Assembly (NCBI GenBank): GCA_013414765.1
Contig: CP058708.1
Coordinates: 310,001-374,000, forward strand
Length of the DNA stretch: 64,000 nucleotides
From: Candidatus Accumulibacter cognatus
GTDB lineage: Bacteria; Pseudomonadota; Gammaproteobacteria; Burkholderiales; Rhodocyclaceae
Reading direction: 5' to 3'
The number at the start of each line of letters is the position of its first letter. Position 1 is the stretch's first letter. The notes under the pieces are model-generated. The model made no database searches. It was not told where the DNA came from and saw only the letters and a list, made by a program, of their open reading frames with translations. This document shows, in pieces, positions 1 through 10,633 of the stretch. The translations under genes and the position numbers were made by a program.

Positions 1-869
1 TTCGCCAATGCCATGATCAGTGGTGCAGGCGCCATCCTCGCCACCATCTCCTGCTTGAGAACTCCACCGGCCGACAACCCGAGAAAGACGTCGGCACCCT
101 CGATCACGTCGGCCAATGTACGGGCATCGGTCCGCTTTGCGTAACGCCCCTTGATTTCGTCCATGTCTTCGACGCGGCCCTCATAGACCAGGCCCTTGAT
201 GTCGGTTACCCAGATGTTCTCGACCGGGATGCCCAGCATCACCAGCAAGTCCAGACAAGCGAGTGCGGCGGCGCCGGCCCCCGAGGTGACCAGCTTGACC
301 TGATGCAGTTCCTTGCCCTGCAGGAACAAGCCATTGAGAATGGCCGCGCCAACAACGATCGCCGTGCCGTGCTGATCGTCGTGAAAGACCGGAATCTTCA
401 TCCTTTCGCGCAATTTCTTCTCGACATGGAAGCACTCCGGTGCCTTGATGTCTTCGAGGTTGATGCCACCAAAAGTCGGCTCCAGGGACGCGATGATTTC
501 TACCAGGCGATCGGGATCGCGTTCCTCGATTTCCAGATCGAAAACGTCAATGTTGGCGAACTTTTTGAACAATACCGCCTTGCCTTCCATCACAGGTTTG
601 GCTGCCAGCGGGCCGATTGCTCCAAGGCCAAGTACTGCGGTGCCATTGGTGATGACGCCGACCAGATTGGCACGTGAGGTCAGCGTGCTCGCTTCGCCCG
701 GCAGGGCGGCAATCTCTTCGCAGGCGGCCGCTACCCCCGGAGAGTAGGCCATCGACAGGTCGTACTGGTTGGCCAGTTGCTTGGTCGGCTGTATCGATAC
801 CTTGCCCGGCTTGGGATGGCGATGGTAGTACAGGGCGGCAGTCCGTAACTGGTCTTTTTCTTTCTTCAT
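1..869 (-). CDS. maeB: NADP-dependent malic enzyme (N-terminal part, runs off left edge)
   Basis: Oxidatively decarboxylates malate to pyruvate in the cytoplasm, linking the TCA cycle to pyruvate and NADPH. The 289 complete codons visible start [19 protein letters not shown] and continue through the malic-enzyme N-terminal domain ([42 protein letters not shown]) into the NAD(P)-binding domain ([17 protein letters not shown]). MaeB-type enzymes are about 760 residues with a C-terminal phosphotransacetylase-like domain, so most of the 3' half lies outside the window. The start is the ATG at 869-867, preceded by an AGGAG ribosome site about 8 nt upstream. It is divergent from pckG across about 350 bp, so the two enzymes of the PEP-pyruvate-malate node share an intergenic region. 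Confidence 0.93.
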   Translation of the reverse strand, partial: MKKEKDQLRTAALYYHRHPKPGKVSIQPTKQLANQYDLSMAYSPGVAAACEEIAALPGEASTLTSRANLVGVITNGTAVLGLGAIGPLAAKPVMEGKAVLFKKFANIDVFDLEIEERDPDRLVEIIASLEPTFGGINLEDIKAPECFHVEKKLRERMKIPVFHDDQHGTAIVVGAAILNGLFLQGKELHQVKLVTSGAGAAALACLDLLVMLGIPVENIWVTDIKGLVYEGRVEDMDEIKGRYAKRTDARTLADVIEGADVFLGLSAGGVLKQEMVARMAPAPLIMALA

Positions 870-987
870 CGTTCACTCTCCTGACGGGTATCAATGTACA
901 GCAACATCGTATGGCTGACCGACAACCCACTCGCTTTCGTCAGATCGCGGATGCCTTCCCGGTGGACCAACATCTGTCGATGGAGCG

Positions 988-1015
988 TTGGTGCAGGTCG
1001 GACCTGTGGCATAAT
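988..1015 (+). promoter_or_regulatory. Candidate sigma-70 promoter for pckG
   Basis: TTGGTG (988-993), a 16-nt spacer and CATAAT (1010-1015). It would give a leader of roughly 190 nt before the pckG ATG. It is called by eye from hexamer match and spacing only; the -35 is weak. Confidence 0.35.
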
Positions 1016-1121
1016 TACACAAACTACGACCTCCTTGTAGCACCCGTGCCTCGCATGCTGTTATCCGCCCTGCACCCGGCTTGTTTTTCACCCGCCGCGA
1101 CCGACGCGCCGCACCCAAATG

Positions 1122-1155
1122 GGCCGGAATTCCATTCCGCCTTCCGGCCGTTTTT
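1122..1155 (+). terminator. Terminator-like hairpin in the pckG leader (possible attenuator)
   Basis: GGCCGGAA (1122-1129) pairs perfectly with TTCCGGCC (1142-1149) and is followed by GTTTTT. It has the form of an intrinsic terminator on the plus strand. No plus-strand gene upstream needs terminating because maeB points the other way. It lies about 60 nt before the pckG start, so attenuation of pckG is possible; this is inference. Confidence 0.5.
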
Positions 1156-1216
1156 CCCTGCCCGCGCCGCTCCACGGTAACTTCTGCTTCTCTACCTTCC
1201 TTCGAGAGTGATCACC

Positions 1217-3055
<1,839 letters not shown>

Positions 3056-3075
3056 GCATCAGAGAACAACCAGAG

Positions 3076-3098
3076 GCCGCCTCCGGGCGGCTTTTTTT
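3076..3098 (+). terminator. Intrinsic terminator after pckG
   Basis: GCCGCC (3076-3081), a TCCG loop and GGCGGC (3086-3091), followed by seven T. It lies 21 nt past the pckG stop. Confidence 0.9.
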
Positions 3099-3154
3099 GG
3101 CCAGCTTCCTGCCTTGTGGTTAAACTGCTGGCTTTCACCAAACCGATTCCAACC

Positions 3155-4315
3155 ATGCCGACCTTTCCCGCCAGCCGCCTCGCCAACATCGCCCCCTTCC
3201 ATGTCCTGGAGTTGATGGCGCGAGCCAGGGCACTTGAAGCCGAAGGTCGCGACATCATCCACATGGAAGTCGGTGAACCCGACTTCCCAACACCGGAACC
3301 GGTCATCGCCGCGGTCCAGACAAGTCTTACGAGCGGTCGTGTGTTCTATACGCCCGCACTTGGCCTGCCCGAATTGCGCCATGCCATCGCCGACTTTTAC
3401 CAGACACGTTATGGGATCAGCATCCCCGCTGCCCGCATAGCGGTCACTGCGGGGGCCTCTGCTGCCCTGCTGCTGACCCTCGCCTGTCTAGTTGAAGTGG
3501 GCAGTGAATGGCTGCTCAGCGATCCTGGTTATCCGTGCAACCGTCACTTCATCCGGAGTTTTGAAGGTGTTCCGATCGGCATCCCGGTCGGCCCGGCGAG
3601 CAACTTTCAACCCACCCCGGCAGATTTCGAAGCGCACTGGAATGAACGCTCAGCCGGGGTACTGCTCGCTTCGCCGGCCAACCCCACCGGCACCATGCTG
3701 AGCGGCGAACAACTGGCAGCGATCGCTGAATTCGTTCGCCAACACCAGGGACAACTGATTGTCGATGAGATCTATCACGGCCTCACCTATGAGGGCGACG
3801 CTCAAACCGCGCTGCAATTCGGCGACGACATTTTTATCGTGCAGAGCTTCTCCAAGTATTTCAACATGACCGGCTGGCGACTCGGTTGGCTGGTCGTCCC
3901 CGAACGTTTCGTCCGCGACATCGAAAAGCTCGCACAGAATCTCTACATCTCGCCATCGATGCCGGCACAGCATGCCGCGCTCGCGGCCTTCGCGCCGACG
4001 ACGATCAACATCCTCGAAGCACGGCGCGCAGAGTTTCGGCGGCGGCGCGACTTCCTGGCGCCGGCGCTCGCAGACCTCGGTTTCCAGCTCACGGCCAGGC
4101 CGCAGGGTGCCTTCTATCTCTACGTCGACTGCAGCGCCCTGACCAGCAACAGCGAGCGTTTCGCGCGTGACCTGATCGAGTCGGCCGGTGTCGCGACGAC
4201 CCCTGGCCTCGACTTCGGCACGCATGCACCGAACCAGCATATGCGCTTTGCGTACACGACCACACTCGAACGTCTCGCCGAGGCGGTCGACAGAATTCGC
4301 CGCTTTTTGGGTTGA
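3155..4315 (+). CDS. Pyridoxal-phosphate aminotransferase, class I/II (AspC-like)
   Basis: Cytosolic PLP enzyme that transfers an amino group between an amino acid and a 2-oxo acid; the substrate cannot be read from sequence. It is 386 residues. Family motifs: VGEPDFPTPEPV near the start, TAGASAALLL, LASPANPTGTMLSGEQL, IVDEIYHGL, and the PLP-lysine motif SFSKYFNMTGWRLGW with the lysine near residue 234. An upstream GTG (3116) would add 13 residues; the ATG at 3155 is preferred because MPTFPASRLANIAPFHV looks like the normal family N-terminus. It lies 60 nt after the pckG terminator and is probably transcribed separately. Confidence 0.9.
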   Translation: MPTFPASRLANIAPFHVLELMARARALEAEGRDIIHMEVGEPDFPTPEPVIAAVQTSLTSGRVFYTPALGLPELRHAIADFYQTRYGISIPAARIAVTAGASAALLLTLACLVEVGSEWLLSDPGYPCNRHFIRSFEGVPIGIPVGPASNFQPTPADFEAHWNERSAGVLLASPANPTGTMLSGEQLAAIAEFVRQHQGQLIVDEIYHGLTYEGDAQTALQFGDDIFIVQSFSKYFNMTGWRLGWLVVPERFVRDIEKLAQNLYISPSMPAQHAALAAFAPTTINILEARRAEFRRRRDFLAPALADLGFQLTARPQGAFYLYVDCSALTSNSERFARDLIESAGVATTPGLDFGTHAPNQHMRFAYTTTLERLAEAVDRIRRFLG

Positions 4316-4336
4316 GCGTCGTGAGTTGACCTTTCC

Positions 4337-4359
4337 CCGGTCTGGCTTTGACCGGTTTT
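4337..4359 (+). terminator. Probable terminator after the aminotransferase
   Basis: CCGGTC (4337-4342) and GACCGG (4350-4355) form a 6-bp stem followed by TTTT. It sits in the gap between the convergent aminotransferase and ampD genes. The stem is short. Confidence 0.5.
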
Positions 4360-4381
4360 CTCGCTCGACGCGCCCTGACGC

Positions 4382-4963
4382 TCAGCGCAAGACCCCGGGA
4401 AGATCGCCGATGGCTGCCAGACGCTGCCAGTCGAAGCAGGGGCCGGGGTCGGTCTTGCGGCCTGGCGAGATGTCGCTGTGCCCGGCAACCGCTGCAATCG
4501 GGTAATGAACACACAACAGCCGCAGCAGTTGCAGTAGACGCAAGTACTGTACATCCTCGAATGGCAGCTCGTCACAGCCTTCCAGCTCAATCCCCAAGGA
4601 AAAATCATTGCACCGCGGTCGCCCCTGCCAGGAGGAGAGGCCGGCATGCCAAGCACGCTGCCGGCAGGAAACAAACTGGATCAGATCGCCATCGCGACGA
4701 ATGAGAAAATGCGCCGAGACGCGCAAATGGCTGATCTGCGCGAAGTAGGAATGGGCGGCGGCGTCGAGCTGATTGGTGAACAAGTGCACGATACCCTCAC
4801 CACCGAACTGTGCCGGTGGCAGGCTGATGGCATGGACAACAATCAGCGAAACGGCCTCGCCCAGCGGACGTTCATCACAATTGGGCGATTCGATGTGCCG
4901 CACGCCCTCAAGCCAGCCGTCAGGCCTGATTTCCGGGCCTGTCGCCCAGCACAGGGAACTCAC
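4382..4963 (-). CDS. ampD: 1,6-anhydro-N-acetylmuramyl-L-alanine amidase
   Basis: Zinc amidase of cytosolic peptidoglycan recycling: it cuts the anhydroMurNAc-L-Ala bond of imported muropeptides and so keeps the AmpR inducer level low. It is 193 residues, typical for AmpD. The N-terminal segment ESPNCDERPLGEAVSLIVVH carries the first zinc histidine. SAHFLIRRDGDLIQFV, NDFSLGIELEG and the C-terminal VAGHSDISPGRKTDPGPCF (zinc His, catalytic Lys region and Asp ligand) are all present. There is no signal peptide, as expected for AmpD. Its start overlaps the pilR stop by 4 nt (ATGA), so it is the last gene of the pilS-pilR operon. Confidence 0.93.
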   Translation of the reverse strand: MSSLCWATGPEIRPDGWLEGVRHIESPNCDERPLGEAVSLIVVHAISLPPAQFGGEGIVHLFTNQLDAAAHSYFAQISHLRVSAHFLIRRDGDLIQFVSCRQRAWHAGLSSWQGRPRCNDFSLGIELEGCDELPFEDVQYLRLLQLLRLLCVHYPIAAVAGHSDISPGRKTDPGPCFDWQRLAAIGDLPGVLR

Positions 4964-6330
4964 TCCTCGATACCGAGCCGCTCGATGCGGTAGCGCAATG
5001 AACGGAAAGTCACCCCGAGCAGTCTGGCCGCTGCGGTACGGTTGAACGCCGTCTTGGCCAGGGCATCGAGAATCGCTTGCCTCTCGACACGGTTGATGTA
5101 GTCGTCGAGCGTTTCATCTTCGCGGCCCACGCTGCCACTGGCCGCCTTTTCCGGTGCCAACTGCAGATCGTCGAGATTCACCGTAGCGTTGTTACACAGT
5201 GCGGTGGCCCGCTCGAGGATGTTTTCGAGTTCTCGCACATTACCTGGAAAACTATACGCTTGCAGGGCCGCCAGGGCTTGCGCTTCCAGTTGTGGCGGAT
5301 GTGCTCCGCAGATGCGTACCAGTAATGCCTCGACCAGGGGCTCGATATCCTCTTCGCGTTCGCGCAAAGGCGGCATTTTGAGTTCGATGACGTTCACCCG
5401 GTAATACAGATCCTGGCGGAAGGTTCCGGCATCGACACAGTCACTGAGCAAACGGTGAGTCGCCGAAATGATGCGCACATCGACCGCTTCTTCAACTGTG
5501 CTGCCCACCTTGCGTATCTTTTTTTCCTGAATGGCCCGCAACAGTTTGACCTGCATCGGCAGCGGCAAATCAGCCAATTCGTCGAGAAACAGCGTTCCCC
5601 CATGAGCAGCCTGGAAAAATCCCTCGCGATCGCTGTCCGCACCAGTGAATGCGCCCTTGCGATAACCGAAGAATTCGCTCTCCATCAGATGCTCGGGAAT
5701 CGCTCCACAATTCACTGGTACGAAGGGAGAGGCACGACGGGCACTCTGATCGTGTATCAGGCGCGCAGCCAGCTCCTTGCCGGTCCCCGACTCCCCGGAG
5801 ATATAGACCGGTGCCTGAGTGCGGGCCAATTTGTTAATCATATCACGGACATGTTCGATCGCCGCCGAGGGTCCGATCAGTTGGGCGGCCAGGTCCACCG
5901 GTTCTTCCCCGAGCACACCAGCCCGACGACGCGGCAAACTGAGCGCTGATTTGATCAAGCTGCGCAATTGCTCCAGCGCTACCGGTTTGGCCAGATAGTC
6001 AAAGGCACCTGCCTTGAGCGCGGCCACCGCGTTCTGGGTACTGCCGAAAGCCGTGATCACTGCGACGGGGGTCTCGCCGTAGCGCTCACCGATCAACCGA
6101 ACGATCTCCAGGCCCTCGCCGTCAGGGAGACGCATGTCGGTCAGACAGAGTTGATAGCGCTGCTGCCCAAGCAATACACGTGCCTCCGTCACACTCCCCG
6201 CACAGTCTGCCGAGAGCCCCATGCGCGCCAGCGTCAGATCGAGAAGCTCACGAATATCCGCTTCATCGTCGACCACCAGCACTCTCGCCAACTCGCCACG
6301 CGGACGCCGTTCAGTTTTGCCAGCTAACAC
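4960..6330 (-). CDS. pilR: Sigma-54-dependent response regulator PilR
   Basis: NtrC-type activator; PilR classically activates pilin (pilA) transcription from a sigma-54 promoter. It is 456 residues. The receiver domain spans about residues 15-130 with phosphoacceptor segment CLTDMRLPDGEG and conserved Lys in FDYLAKP. The AAA+ domain has Walker A GESGTGKELAARL, the sigma-54 contact loop GAFTGA and the Walker B region GTLFLDELADLP. The C-terminal Fis-type HTH contains FNRTAAARLLGVTFRSLRYR. Its start overlaps the end of pilS by 7 nt. The PilR name rests on domain order plus the PilS neighbour; no pilA is in the window. Confidence 0.92.
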   Translation of the reverse strand: MLAGKTERRPRGELARVLVVDDEADIRELLDLTLARMGLSADCAGSVTEARVLLGQQRYQLCLTDMRLPDGEGLEIVRLIGERYGETPVAVITAFGSTQNAVAALKAGAFDYLAKPVALEQLRSLIKSALSLPRRRAGVLGEEPVDLAAQLIGPSAAIEHVRDMINKLARTQAPVYISGESGTGKELAARLIHDQSARRASPFVPVNCGAIPEHLMESEFFGYRKGAFTGADSDREGFFQAAHGGTLFLDELADLPLPMQVKLLRAIQEKKIRKVGSTVEEAVDVRIISATHRLLSDCVDAGTFRQDLYYRVNVIELKMPPLREREEDIEPLVEALLVRICGAHPPQLEAQALAALQAYSFPGNVRELENILERATALCNNATVNLDDLQLAPEKAASGSVGREDETLDDYINRVERQAILDALAKTAFNRTAAARLLGVTFRSLRYRIERLGIEE

Positions 6331-7910
6331 CCAACCGATCTCCCCAAGAGACAGAAATCGGCACCTGGCCCCGATTTCTGGAGTTCAAGTTGCGCCCCAT
6401 TTGCTTCACACAACTCACGCGCGATGTAAAGACCCAGACCGGTACCGCGATGATGCGTGGTAAAGAACGGTTCAAAGATCTGTTCACGACAAGTATCGTC
6501 AACGCCCTGCCCATCGTCAATGACATGGAGTTCCAATTGACCATCGGCGGGGGCATCACAAACCAGCAGGCAAATACTATTCGCAGCACGCTGTGAATGC
6601 CGCAATGCATTGCCCATCAGATTCCACAATACCCGATGAAAATGCGAACGATCGAAACAAAGGGTGGCGACTCCTGATATCTCAAGACCGACCACCTCTG
6701 CCGGCAAGTTTTCCTTGACCCGATATTCCTCGATGAACGAAGGCAGAACCTCGCGCAGGTCGATCCGTTCACGATAGCTGCGGTCGCGGCGGCCAAGTTC
6801 GAGAATATCGTTGACGATACGCTCCAGACGCTGAGTATTGTCGAGAACGATGCGCAACAGGCGCTCATACAACTCTCCACGCCGCTCTTCACGGAGTAAC
6901 TCGCCGGCATGACTGATCGCCGAGAGCGGATTGCGAATCTCGTGCGCGATGTTAGCAGTCAGCCGCCCGAGAGCAGCCAGTTTGATCTGCCGTGCCTGTT
7001 CCTGCAAACGGCCGATATCCTCGAGAAAAACGAGCACATCGTTTTCAGTGCTCGCAGTGCCAACGAAGCGCGCTCGCAATTGCATGCCACTGGCTGGCAC
7101 GCTGACCAACGCATCCTCATCACCAGGGTCCCGACACCAGTCAACGAAACCCTGCATCAGTTCAGTCGAACACTCGCTGACCTCACTGCCGCCATGCAAT
7201 GCCAGCAGTTGCCTGGCGCGAGGGTTGCTTTGCCTGACCTGGCCAGTGCGGCTGAGGACCAGCACGCCATCCTGCATCTCTTCGATCACACGCTGGCTGA
7301 TCACCGTCTGGTTGTTCAGGTCAACGCCACGCTGTCTTGCTAGTACCTCGTTGGTAATCACCCGACGGGCCAGCAGGCGGGCCGATACAGCGACCGCAAA
7401 GAACCCGGCACAGAAGATCCCGGTGTGGAAGAATCCGGCAGCATCGAAGTCATTATGCAGTGTTGCCCGGTAAGACTGTTCAAAGAGAACGGCCAGTGTG
7501 GCCATCGCCGCATAGAATAATACTAGGCGTCCCTGCCCGACCAAACCGGCACCGGCCAGTGTCACCAGCAACATGGATCCGAGTCCGCTACCCAGCCCGC
7601 CGCCGACGTGAATCAGCCACGTCACCACCACCACATCAACCATGACGCTAGCAGTAAGCTGCATGCTGGCATGCTGGCGATGGCGATACGCCAGGATCAC
7701 CGTCAGTGCAGTGCTCACCAGGTAGGCACTGGCCAGCAGCAGGTGCAGCAAGCCCTGTTGCGGTGTCAGCACAAGCAGGGCGGACGGGTACAGCAACGCG
7801 GAAAAGAAAAGCAGCGAGGCCACCGCGAAGCGATAGAGGTTGAAATAGCGGAGCGATTTCCAGTGCGTCTCGGAAAAGCACTCGGCGCCGACTTCCGGCG
7901 TACTCAACAT
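6324..7910 (-). CDS. pilS: Sensor histidine kinase PilS
   Basis: Inner-membrane kinase partner of PilR. It is 528 residues. The N-terminal ~200 residues hold about six hydrophobic segments (for example FAVASLLFFSALLYPSALLV and LLVTLAGAGLVGQGRLVLFY). A PAS-like domain follows (VIEEMQDGVLVLSRTGQVRQ), then the dimerisation/phosphoacceptor motif NIAHEIRNPLSAISHAGELL, then the ATPase boxes (N: WNLMGNALRHS; G: DDGQGVDD and GTGLGLYIARELC). It starts 6 nt after the PP0621-like gene and overlaps pilR, so the operon runs PP0621-like, pilS, pilR, ampD. Confidence 0.92.
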   Translation of the reverse strand: MLSTPEVGAECFSETHWKSLRYFNLYRFAVASLLFFSALLYPSALLVLTPQQGLLHLLLASAYLVSTALTVILAYRHRQHASMQLTASVMVDVVVVTWLIHVGGGLGSGLGSMLLVTLAGAGLVGQGRLVLFYAAMATLAVLFEQSYRATLHNDFDAAGFFHTGIFCAGFFAVAVSARLLARRVITNEVLARQRGVDLNNQTVISQRVIEEMQDGVLVLSRTGQVRQSNPRARQLLALHGGSEVSECSTELMQGFVDWCRDPGDEDALVSVPASGMQLRARFVGTASTENDVLVFLEDIGRLQEQARQIKLAALGRLTANIAHEIRNPLSAISHAGELLREERRGELYERLLRIVLDNTQRLERIVNDILELGRRDRSYRERIDLREVLPSFIEEYRVKENLPAEVVGLEISGVATLCFDRSHFHRVLWNLMGNALRHSQRAANSICLLVCDAPADGQLELHVIDDGQGVDDTCREQIFEPFFTTHHRGTGLGLYIARELCEANGAQLELQKSGPGADFCLLGRSVGC

Positions 7911-7916
7911 GGCTGT

Positions 7917-8150
7917 TCAGGCGCCGTCGGACTGGGCTTCACGAAGGTGGGCAGCGCAGCAATAGTAACGGCCATTGGCCAGAACGCTCTCGCTGACGGG
8001 CTGATTGACTCCACAGTGAGCACACTGAACCATGCGCTCGGGTTCGAGTTTCTCGACAGGTTTTCGAGTACCTCGGTGTGCCGTCCACGACTTTCGCCAA
8101 ACCCACCAGACAAGCCACACCAGCCCGATTAGCAGTAGAAATTTCGTCAT
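7917..8150 (-). CDS. PP0621-family small membrane-anchored protein
   Basis: A 77-residue protein of unknown function, of the type often found next to pilS in betaproteobacteria. One N-terminal membrane segment (FLLLIGLVWLVWWVW) is followed by a basic stretch and a four-residue metal-site-like pattern: MVQCAHCGVNQP, then GRYYCCAAHLREA. The cysteine pairs suggest a small zinc-ribbon-like module on the cytoplasmic side; this is inference. It is the first gene of the pilSR operon, and the IS4 element ends only 75 bp upstream of its start codon. Confidence 0.75.
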   Translation of the reverse strand: MTKFLLLIGLVWLVWWVWRKSWTAHRGTRKPVEKLEPERMVQCAHCGVNQPVSESVLANGRYYCCAAHLREAQSDGA

Positions 8151-8224
8151 TGCCAGAGAAGTCCTGCAGAGCGCTCAAGCATAGCAGAACGGAACGGCCG
8201 CGGGCAGAGCGTATCACTGACAGC

Positions 8225-9420
8225 CTTAGCACCTATCAGTTTCAGAGATGTCTCCTGCCTTGTTGATCACACACAGGCTGAGGAGGCGTCGAATAGGGGG
8301 TCGGTGCAGATTTTAGCGAATGAGATCCGTAGAGGAATGGAGATGATGATGCCATGGTTACGGAAGACGGTACTCAAGAAGTTGCTATTGGCCGTGGCGG
8401 CAATGATTGAGGCGCGGACACCCCATACCGCAATTCTGGCGACGAAGTTGCCCCTGGAAGTAGAGCGCGAGGATATGCGACCACAGTGGTTACGACGACT
8501 GCTATCGACCGGGCAGTTGCGCAGCGATAGGGAACTGGAGCCCTTTGCTCGGGATGCTCTGCGGATGGCCAGTAGCGGCGGGCAAACGGCGGTAATCGCG
8601 ATGGATCAAACGGATCTCTCCGATCGATTTGCGATTATCATGGTCAGTGTGCGGATAGGAGAGCGGGCGTTGCCGCTGGCGTGGTGGGTGGAAGAAGGCG
8701 CTGCGAACCTGGGGTTTGAACCGCAGCGACAGCTCCTTGATAAAATTCGGGAGTGGCTCCCGACGGGCACGCCGGTATTGCTGTCGGCCGACCGGTTTTA
8801 CGGCACGGTAGAGTTGCTGCGGTATGTGCGGAGGGTGAAATGGCCATATCGAATTCGGCTCAAGAGCCATTTTTCCGTGGATACCGGCCAAGGCGAACTG
8901 ACCACCACAGGCGAATTGGCCGCAGGGTGCCGCGAACGCTACCTGCCTCAAGTCACGCTGTTTGCGGAAGGCGTACCGACCGCCATTGGCATTTTGCAGG
9001 AGCCTGGCCACCCAGAACCCTGGATCATCGCCATGGATTGTCCTCCTACGCGGGCGCGCGTCCTTGACTACGGGTTGCGCTGGGGTATTGAACCGATGTT
9101 CTCCGACCTCAAATCGCGCGGCTTCGAGTGGGCCGAAAGCCACCTGGAACAGGCGAAACGCCTCGATCAAATGATCCTGATCATGGCCCTGGCCTTGCAC
9201 TGGTGTGTCCGCGTCGGCTGGAACGATCCACTGGAGCTCCCCACCCCCTTGGAAAAGAAAGCACAGGAGCAGACCTCGGATGATCACTGGAACGTCCGGA
9301 AAATGCTCCGCAGCCGTCTCTCGTGGTTCACCCGTGGTCTGAGAAAGCTCTACCGACTCGTCGAAAATGGATTGCCGCTGCCTCCGTTTTGGGTGCCAAC
9401 TTAAACTGATAGGTGCTAAG
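8225..9420 (+). mobile_element. IS4-family insertion sequence, complete
   Basis: About 1.2 kb, bounded by a perfect 18-bp inverted repeat: CTTAGCACCTATCAGTTT at 8225-8242 and its complement at 9403-9420. It is flanked by an imperfect 9-bp duplication, CACTGACAG (8215-8223) and CACTGACCG (9421-9429). It carries a single transposase gene. It lies between tRNA-Pro and the pilSR operon. Confidence 0.9.
8304..9404 (+). CDS. IS4-family transposase
   Basis: DDE transposase of up to 366 residues, apparently intact. The first catalytic Asp is in VIAMDQTDLSDRF and the second in LLSADRFYGTVELL. The IS4 signature Y(2)R(3)E(6)K is met exactly by YGLRWGIEPMFSDLK. The start at 8304 is a GTG; an ATG at 8337 (MEMMMPWLRKTVLKK) is an equally plausible start and is 11 codons shorter. 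Confidence 0.92.
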   Translation: MQILANEIRRGMEMMMPWLRKTVLKKLLLAVAAMIEARTPHTAILATKLPLEVEREDMRPQWLRRLLSTGQLRSDRELEPFARDALRMASSGGQTAVIAMDQTDLSDRFAIIMVSVRIGERALPLAWWVEEGAANLGFEPQRQLLDKIREWLPTGTPVLLSADRFYGTVELLRYVRRVKWPYRIRLKSHFSVDTGQGELTTTGELAAGCRERYLPQVTLFAEGVPTAIGILQEPGHPEPWIIAMDCPPTRARVLDYGLRWGIEPMFSDLKSRGFEWAESHLEQAKRLDQMILIMALALHWCVRVGWNDPLELPTPLEKKAQEQTSDDHWNVRKMLRSRLSWFTRGLRKLYRLVENGLPLPPFWVPT

Positions 9421-9514
9421 CACTGACCGGATTTTGGCAATCTCCAGGGAAAGATGCAGGAGACAGATAGGGGGGCGTTGGTGCACGGTTGGGGAAAGAC
9501 CAACAGGCAACGGT

Positions 9515-9591
<77 letters not shown>

Positions 9592-9609
9592 ACCGATGCG
9601 ACGACAGTG

Positions 9610-10572
9610 CTAATAGCTTCTAGCGACTGCGAAGAGGCATAATTCTAGCAAGGAATCCTTGTATTGAGAAGGGGGGAGCCGCTTGAGCGCAAGCGCAGCG
9701 CGCTCTGACTCTGCCTTGGCCTTCTGTTTCGCGTATTCAAGTGCCCCCGTTGCGCGAATTGCCGCCAACACTTCGGGTAGGGCGTCGCGCCCGCCACCCT
9801 CGATCGCCTGCCGTACGCAAGCCGCCTGTTCCGCGGTCCCGTTCTGAAGCACGAAAATCAGTGGAAGCGTTGGCTTACCTTCAGCCAGGTCGTCACCGAG
9901 ATGCTTGCCAGTCTCCAGTTCATCGCCCGAATAGTCAAGCACGTCGTCAATCAACTGAAATGCCGTCCCCAGATGGATGCCGTAGGTCGCCATTGCCTGC
10001 TCTATGGCGACCGTGGCGCCGCCGATGATCGCACCCAGTTGCGTCGCCGCCTCGAACAATTTCGCTGTCTTGTAGCGGATGACTTGCAGGTAGCTCGCCT
10101 CATCGACGTTGGCATCGTGGCAGTTCATCAATTGCAGCACTTCGCCCTCAGCAATGAGGTTGGTTGCATCGGACAACACCCGCATGATGCGCATGTCGTT
10201 GACTGCAACCATCATCTGGAATGCTCGCGAATACAGGAAGTCACCCACCAGCACGCTGGCCGAGTTACCAAACATCGCGTTGGCGGTTTCACGGCCGCGC
10301 CGCAGATCGGAAGCGTCGACCACATCGTCATGCAGCAGGGTGGCCGTATGGATGAACTCGATCACCGCGGAAAGTTCGTGATGATGCGTACCGTGATAAC
10401 CCAGCGCACCGGCCGAAAGCAACACCAGTGCCGGACGCAGTCTCTTGCCGCCGCTCTGAACGATGTACTCGGCGACCTGCCGAACCAGTACCACGTCAGA
10501 ATGGAGTCGCTGGCGGATCACCGCGTCAACCGCTTCCAGATCAGACCTGATCAGGTTGTATAGCTGCTCCAT
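9610..10572 (-). CDS. ispB: Octaprenyl diphosphate synthase
   Basis: Trans-prenyltransferase that builds the side chain of ubiquinone/menaquinone from IPP. It is 320 residues. The first aspartate-rich motif is LLHDDVVDASDLRRGRETAN and the second is FQLIDDVLDYSGDELETGK; SGGKRLRPALVLLSA is the conserved substrate-binding Lys/Arg segment. The start is set at the ATG giving MEQLYNLIRSDLEAVD; the longer frame adds eight unlikely residues. The gene ends 18 nt before tRNA-Pro on the same strand. Confidence 0.93.
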   Translation of the reverse strand: MEQLYNLIRSDLEAVDAVIRQRLHSDVVLVRQVAEYIVQSGGKRLRPALVLLSAGALGYHGTHHHELSAVIEFIHTATLLHDDVVDASDLRRGRETANAMFGNSASVLVGDFLYSRAFQMMVAVNDMRIMRVLSDATNLIAEGEVLQLMNCHDANVDEASYLQVIRYKTAKLFEAATQLGAIIGGATVAIEQAMATYGIHLGTAFQLIDDVLDYSGDELETGKHLGDDLAEGKPTLPLIFVLQNGTAEQAACVRQAIEGGGRDALPEVLAAIRATGALEYAKQKAKAESERAALALKRLPPSQYKDSLLELCLFAVARSY

Positions 10573-10633
10573 TCTCACCACACAGCACCTTGGCACAAAA
10601 ACTTTGCGATCTTAGGCGCCGGCCTGTTCGGCG

